Shown here one piece after another: positions 59,327-64,000 of a stretch of DNA of 64,000 bases (within the stretch, counting starts at the first letter, position 1; every line of letters begins with the position of its first letter). The notes under the pieces were generated by a model. That model was not told the DNA's origin, searched no databases, and saw only the letters and a list, made by a program, of their open reading frames with translations. A program made the position numbers and the translations under genes. The stretch is from Clostridium minihomine (GTDB taxonomy: Bacteria > Bacillota > Clostridia > Oscillospirales > Acutalibacteraceae), in assembly GCF_900240385.1 (NCBI RefSeq), contig NZ_OEQH01000002.1, positions 198,488 through 262,487 of the forward strand. The letters are read 5' to 3'.

Positions 59327-61030
59327 TTGATAAATGGATATGAATTAAAGTGCGCCATACTTTCCGGTGCCAACCATATTGTCAGGAATAAAACCCTTGT
59401 GGACAGCCTAAATATTTTTCCGGTACCAGACGGTGATACGGGAACAAATATGTCTATGACCATTTCTGCAGCAGCAAAAGAATTGGAAAAATCCGAAGAC
59501 AGCAGCGGCATTGGTGCAATTTCGCATACCGTTGCCTCGGCCATGCTGCGCGGTGCCCGGGGAAATTCCGGCGTTATCCTCTCGCTGTTATTTCGGGGCT
59601 TTTCAAAAGGTCTGGAAGGTTTAGAGCAGGCAACCGGCGCCGATCTTTGCCGGGCCCTGGGCCTTGGTGTAGAGGCCGCTTACAAAGCGGTAATGAAGCC
59701 CACCGAAGGAACAATTCTGACGGTGGCTCGGGTAGCTTTTGAAAAGGGACAGGCGGCAGCAGAACTGGATGACGATGCCCTACAGGTCTGGTCTGCTATC
59801 TGCCAGGGTGCCGACGAGGCCTTGGAGACCACACCGGAGCTTTTGCCCGTGCTGAAAAAAGCCGGCGTTGTGGATGCCGGCGGAAAAGGCTTATGCCTGA
59901 TTTTTGAAGGAATGCTGTCTGTTTTCCGGGACGGCATTATTTTAGAAAGCGAACAGCCCGAATCAGAGAATGTGGGCGGTTCTTCTTCCTCCGTTCACAG
60001 TGCGGCGGAAGAATTCCACCGGAACGTGGCGGCCGAATTTGATCAAGAGATCACCTTCACCTATTGCACCGAGTTTATTGTAGGCAGGGATCCCGAAATT
60101 CCAACCGATCCGCAGACCGATCTTCGCCCGTTTCTAGAAAACATGGGCGACTGCGTTGTAGTAGTAGACGACGAAGAGATCATTAAGGTTCACGTTCATA
60201 CAGAGGATCCCGGAAATGCTCTTCAAAAAGCACTGACCTATGGTCAGCTTTTGACCGTAAAAATAGAAAATATGAAAGAACAGCACCGCAAGGCGGCAGA
60301 AAGCAATCAGGCCGCTAAAGAGGCCGACGCAAAAGCGGCACCACAGCCTGTGATTGCCGAACCTGTGGAAGACATCGGCTTTGTGGCGGTGACTGCGGGA
60401 GAAGGCCTGCAATCTTTGTTTATGGACTTGGGTTGCTCTCAGGTTGTCAGCGGCGGCCAAACCATGAACCCCAGCACCGAAGATATTTTGGCTGCGGTAT
60501 TGGCGACTCCTGCTAAAACGGTTATTGTTCTTCCCAATAACAAAAACATTATCATGGCGGCCGAACAGACGGTTCCGCTGGCAAAGGATCGCAAAGTGGT
60601 GGTTCTTCCCACCCGCACCCTTCCCCAAGGGCTTTCTGCCATGCTGGCCTATGATCCGGAAGTATCAATTGAGCGCAACACCGTCATCATGGTGGAAGCC
60701 GCCAATTCCGTTGCAACCGGTCAGGTAACCTTTGCGGCAAGGGATTCCGAGTTTGGCGGACACCGGATTAAAGAAGGCGACATTCTCGGCCTGAAAAACG
60801 GCAAACTGGATATCATTGAAAAGGATCCGGTTCACACCGTTGTCAAGCTGACTCGTTCCATGGTAAACCGCACAACCTCTTTTGTAACGCTGATCTACGG
60901 CAAGGACATTACAGAAAGCCAGGCACAGGATGCTTACAACCGTATCAAGTCCAAAGTCAGCGGCGATATTGAAATCACTTTGGTGGACGGCGGACAGCCG
61001 GTGTATTACTTCATCGTTTCTGTGGAATAA
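59327..61030 (+). CDS. DAK2 domain fatty acid kinase subunit FakA/YloV
   Basis: 567 aa. The N-terminal DAK2 domain has FPVPDGDTGTNMSMTI and RGARGNSGVILSLLFRGF (nucleotide and metal binding), and the C-terminal half is the fatty-acid-kinase domain (VPDRKVVVLPT-type strands, GDVVEVIEK-type end). FakA phosphorylates fatty acids bound to FakB partners; no FakB gene is in the window. The start is TTG at 59327, eleven bases after AGGAG; the next ATG is out of frame. recG follows 24 bp later. Confidence 0.9.
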   Translation: MINGYELKCAILSGANHIVRNKTLVDSLNIFPVPDGDTGTNMSMTISAAAKELEKSEDSSGIGAISHTVASAMLRGARGNSGVILSLLFRGFSKGLEGLEQATGADLCRALGLGVEAAYKAVMKPTEGTILTVARVAFEKGQAAAELDDDALQVWSAICQGADEALETTPELLPVLKKAGVVDAGGKGLCLIFEGMLSVFRDGIILESEQPESENVGGSSSSVHSAAEEFHRNVAAEFDQEITFTYCTEFIVGRDPEIPTDPQTDLRPFLENMGDCVVVVDDEEIIKVHVHTEDPGNALQKALTYGQLLTVKIENMKEQHRKAAESNQAAKEADAKAAPQPVIAEPVEDIGFVAVTAGEGLQSLFMDLGCSQVVSGGQTMNPSTEDILAAVLATPAKTVIVLPNNKNIIMAAEQTVPLAKDRKVVVLPTRTLPQGLSAMLAYDPEVSIERNTVIMVEAANSVATGQVTFAARDSEFGGHRIKEGDILGLKNGKLDIIEKDPVHTVVKLTRSMVNRTTSFVTLIYGKDITESQAQDAYNRIKSKVSGDIEITLVDGGQPVYYFIVSVE

Positions 61031-61054
61031 CTTCTGGCTAAAGAAGGGTTCACC

Positions 61055-63082
61055 ATGGCATCACTGTTTCAAAAAGAAATCAAAGAATTAAAAGGCGTCG
61101 GCGTCAAGCGCTCCCAGTTATTTGCAAAGCTGGGGGCGCCCACTGTCGGCGCTTTGCTGCGTTTTTATCCACGAGATTACGAAGACTGGAGCCAACCGGT
61201 TTTATTGGCTCAGGCGCCGCTGAATCAGGTGTGCACCGTAAAGGCAACCGTAATATCCCCTTTGTCGGAACAGCGCATCCGCAAGGGCATGACCCTGTAT
61301 AAATTGCGTGCCACCGATGGCCAGCACGATGTCCTCATTACTTTTTTTAATAACCCGTATTTGAAAAATTTACTTTTGGAGGAAAAAGAGTATCTGTTCA
61401 GAGGCAAGGTCAGCGGCACTTTGCTGCGGCGGGAAATGTCTTCACCGGATTTTCTTCCTGCTGACCGGGTACTTCCTTTGCGTCCCATTTATCGGCAGAC
61501 CGCGGGGCTTAGCTCCCGCATCATTGCAAATGCAGTAAATTCTGCTTTGGCTTTACTGCCGAATCCGCTTCGCGATCCCCTGCCGGAGCCTATGCGGCAA
61601 TCTTACCGTCTATGCGGACTGGGCTTTGCGCTTCACAATATTCATTTTCCCAAAGACAGAAAAGCTCTGGAACACGCAAAACGGCGCCTTATTTTTGAAG
61701 AACTCCTGATTTTGCAATTGGGTCTTTTGCGCATGAAAAGCCGCAACCGGCAAAAGAACACTCTGCGCCTGACACAGGATGCTTCCCGGGATTTTTTTAC
61801 TTCTCTTCCCTTTTCTCCCACTGGGGCTCAAAAGAGGGCTGTGGAGGAATGTATTTCGGATATGCAGGGGGATTCCCCCATGAACCGGCTGCTTCAGGGC
61901 GACGTGGGCAGTGGAAAAACCGCTGTGGCCGCCGCTTTGTGCCACAGCGCCATCGCTTCGGGCATGCAGGCGGCTTTCATGGCCCCCACCGAGATTCTGG
62001 CCCAGCAACATTTTCGCACCATGCAGCAGCTTCTGGAGCCTTTTGGCATTCGTGTTGCTTTGCTGACCGGCTCTGTTACTGCCGCCAACCGGCGCAAAAT
62101 TCTGGAAGCTTTAAAGGATGGGCAAATCCACCTGCTGGTGGGAACCCATGCTTTGCTCAGCGACACCGTTTCTTTCCGTCGTCTGGGCTTGGTGGTCACT
62201 GATGAACAGCATCGCTTTGGCGTGGCTCAGCGAACCGCCTTAACCCAAAAGGGGGATCACCCCCATATTCTTGTGATGTCTGCCACCCCCATTCCCCGCA
62301 CTTTGGCGCTCATGATCTATGGTGATTTAGAACTGTCTGTTTTAAACGAATTGCCCCCGGGGCGCCAGAAAACCGAAACCTATGTGATTGATACGGCAAA
62401 GCGCAGCCGGGCCTTTGGCTTTATCCGCAAAAAACTGGATGCAGGCCGACAGTGCTACATTATCTGCCCGTTGATTGAGGACAGCGAAAGCGACATGGCT
62501 TCTGTAACGCAATACGCAAAGGACTTGCAGGAAAAATGGTTTTTGAGCCATACGGTAGGCGTTCTGCATGGCAGGATGCGTCCGGCTGAAAAAGAACGAA
62601 CCATGGCCGCCTTTTCTGCCGGACAGATTGATATTCTGGTTTCTACCACTGTGGTGGAAGTGGGAGTGGACGTGCCCAACGCCGTTGTGATGCTCATTGA
62701 AAACGCAGAACGCTATGGGCTGTCACAGCTGCACCAGCTGCGGGGACGCATTGGCCGCGGCACAGAAAAATCCACCTGTATTCTGGTGTCGGACGCACAG
62801 AACGAAGAAGCCTTGCAGCGACTTCGGGTGATGTGTGAAACCAGCGATGGATTTCAAATTGCCGATGAAGATTTGCGCCTGCGTGGGCCGGGCGATTTCT
62901 TCGGTGCACGCCAGCATGGGTTGCCTGAACTAAAAATAGCGGATATGAGCGCAGATTTTGAGCTGTTAAAGCTGGCTCAGGACGCAGCACGAGAGCTTTT
63001 GTCACAGGATCCCTCTTTAGAGCTTCCGGAACACCGGGGGCTCCGCGCAGAAGTACACCAATTGTTTTCTGCTCTGGAATAA
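61055..63082 (+). CDS. recG: ATP-dependent DNA helicase RecG
   Basis: 675 aa. The N-terminal wedge/OB domain (from KEIKELKGVGVKRSQLF) binds branched DNA; the helicase core shows Walker A GDVGSGKTAVAAALC (~288), Walker B VTDEQHRFG, motif III SATPIPRT and a C-terminal GRIGRG motif VI. RecG reverses stalled forks and resolves recombination intermediates. The start ATG at 61055 has a weak ribosome site (AAGAAGGG). It follows fakA by 24 bp. Confidence 0.96.
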   Translation: MASLFQKEIKELKGVGVKRSQLFAKLGAPTVGALLRFYPRDYEDWSQPVLLAQAPLNQVCTVKATVISPLSEQRIRKGMTLYKLRATDGQHDVLITFFNNPYLKNLLLEEKEYLFRGKVSGTLLRREMSSPDFLPADRVLPLRPIYRQTAGLSSRIIANAVNSALALLPNPLRDPLPEPMRQSYRLCGLGFALHNIHFPKDRKALEHAKRRLIFEELLILQLGLLRMKSRNRQKNTLRLTQDASRDFFTSLPFSPTGAQKRAVEECISDMQGDSPMNRLLQGDVGSGKTAVAAALCHSAIASGMQAAFMAPTEILAQQHFRTMQQLLEPFGIRVALLTGSVTAANRRKILEALKDGQIHLLVGTHALLSDTVSFRRLGLVVTDEQHRFGVAQRTALTQKGDHPHILVMSATPIPRTLALMIYGDLELSVLNELPPGRQKTETYVIDTAKRSRAFGFIRKKLDAGRQCYIICPLIEDSESDMASVTQYAKDLQEKWFLSHTVGVLHGRMRPAEKERTMAAFSAGQIDILVSTTVVEVGVDVPNAVVMLIENAERYGLSQLHQLRGRIGRGTEKSTCILVSDAQNEEALQRLRVMCETSDGFQIADEDLRLRGPGDFFGARQHGLPELKIADMSADFELLKLAQDAARELLSQDPSLELPEHRGLRAEVHQLFSALE

Positions 63083-63201
63083 GCCGTTTTTAGGGCAAAC
63101 ATTCAGACAGAAAGAAACTTGGATCGCCTTTTGTGTGCCACAAAAATCAATTCAGTCTTAACAGTTAAAAATTCACTGGAATCGCCAATGGTTATTCCAA
63201 T

Positions 63202-63242
63202 AAAAAAACCCGGAAAGAGAATTTCTTTCCGGGTTTTGATTT
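63202..63242. terminator. Bidirectional terminator between recG and dacF-like genes
   Basis: Stem AAACCCGGAAAG/CTTTCCGGGTTT with T-runs on both strands, between convergent genes. Confidence 0.9.
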
Positions 63243-63289
63243 TAAATTATTGTATCAGGCACACAGTCTGCCCTTCTTATCGCTTTACA

Positions 63290-64000
63290 TTACATATCGC
63301 GGTATTTTTTCACCTTGCGCAGACGTTTCCGTTTGCGGTTATAAAGCAGTGCCAACACCAGATAGACAATCACCAGCACCACGATAATACCCACAATCAC
63401 CAAGAACCAAATCGAAGTCACAATGTTGCGGATCACATCGGCAGAATGTAACAGTTCGCTGCGTTCTACTGATTCTGAAGCCACCAAATTAATGGTCGTC
63501 AGTTCCTGATTGGCATAGCTTAATACTGCCGTGCCCACCACCTGACCCTTTTTCACCGGTGCTTCTACACTTTCGGGCAGTTTTGGGGTAATAATAACGC
63601 TGGTTGGAGAAACCTCTTTGGGCAAGATCGTGGCATAGCTTTTTTCTGCCACCAACAGCAATTTATCTTTGTTCCAGGCATAGTCCAGCTTTACTTCGCC
63701 CACGCTGGATCCGCTTTCCACCACGGTCTTAATCCGTAGATTGCTGAATGCCCACTCATACAGCGCCTTGGTGTCTTTCATCTCGCCGCGCGTGGTGATG
63801 CTGTTTCCTTGGGCATCTATTTTAGGGGCATGCAGGATGACCGCCATATAGCTGTAGCCGTCTTTAATGGCAGTAGAAACCAAACAATAACCCGCCTGAT
63901 CGTGAGATCCTGTTTTAATGCCTTTGGCATACCGATAAAAATAAGAACCGCCGGTATATTGGTCAATCAAATAGTTGGTGGTTACCAGCGTGCGTGACTG
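63290..64000 (-). CDS. D-alanyl-D-alanine carboxypeptidase (DacF/PBP5-like), 3' part
   Basis: The C-terminal ~235 residues are visible; the gene continues past the right edge. The KTG active-site triad element is present as GIKTGSHDQAGYCLVS, then an ~80-residue beta-rich domain, a hydrophobic anchor (IVTSIWFLVIVGIIVVLVIV) and a basic tail. DacF-type enzymes trim the terminal D-Ala of stem peptides in forespore or vegetative wall. The SxxK and SxN motifs lie outside the window. No recG overlap; convergent with recG. Confidence 0.9.
   Translation of the reverse strand, partial: QSRTLVTTNYLIDQYTGGSYFYRYAKGIKTGSHDQAGYCLVSTAIKDGYSYMAVILHAPKIDAQGNSITTRGEMKDTKALYEWAFSNLRIKTVVESGSSVGEVKLDYAWNKDKLLLVAEKSYATILPKEVSPTSVIITPKLPESVEAPVKKGQVVGTAVLSYANQELTTINLVASESVERSELLHSADVIRNIVTSIWFLVIVGIIVVLVIVYLVLALLYNRKRKRLRKVKKYRDM

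Overview
The window looks like chromosomal DNA of an anaerobic, endospore-forming Firmicute of class Clostridia, probably the Oscillospirales/Ruminococcaceae side. Spore genes are spread through it: an alpha/beta SASP, a CwlJ-like cortex hydrolase next to a GerQ-like coat protein, PdaA, SpoVS and a BofC-like protein. Clostridial marker families (CD1247, CD3324, DUF6506), a T-box in front of thrS, Shine-Dalgarno sites close to AGGAGG and several TTG starts fit the same picture. Base composition looks near 50% GC in most coding regions and clearly more AT-rich between about 50.0 and 52.0 kb.

Layout. 0-3 kb: two palindromic repeats, then birA, a ClbS/DfsB-like protein, an alpha/beta hydrolase and a DUF6506 protein. 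3-7 kb (minus strand): an ACT-domain protein, hom, thrB and lysC, a threonine-branch operon. 7-12.4 kb: a class A PBP divergent from a BofC-like gene, a SASP, an unknown protein and the cwlJ-gerQ pair. 12.6-19.2 kb: an ECF sigma factor with a probable anti-sigma partner, a GH10-like lipid-free secreted protein, DUF1062, CD3324 and a membrane nucleotide-sugar dehydratase. 19.3-27.7 kb: an SsuABC-type transporter, CD1247, efp, a PilZ protein, pta, an M24 peptidase, aroQ and yqeG. 27.8-39.7 kb: rpsU, tRNA-Trp, a liv branched-chain amino acid ABC operon, trmB, pdaA with an MntR-like regulator, a SigV/RsiV-like pair and a degenerate HPr. 39.8-49 kb: a complete Lsr (autoinducer-2) uptake and processing locus. 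49.9-52.8 kb: an AT-rich accessory patch bracketed by a repeat family and a tRNA-Gly whose 3' end is copied three times. 53-64 kb: thrS with T-box, rny-ymdB-spoVS, 126-bp tandem repeats, fakA/yloV, recG and the 3' part of a D-Ala-D-Ala carboxypeptidase.

How genes work together. The Lsr locus is the best-defined system. lsrACDB-lsrF run leftward and lsrR-lsrK-cupin run rightward from a shared control region holding two near-consensus sigma-A promoters and two abutting perfect palindromes. LsrK would phosphorylate imported AI-2, phospho-AI-2 would release LsrR, and LsrF would degrade it. No lsrG is present; a small cupin sits in its place.

The most unusual structures are (i) a hairpin repeat family at both ends of the window whose stem shows compensatory changes and which carries a conserved ATG-led peptide frame, and (ii) the tRNA-Gly(CCC) array, in which 21 bp of the tRNA 3' end recur at a 162-bp period next to a patch of duplicated small membrane-protein genes and a gene fragment. 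The second reads like an integration hot spot.
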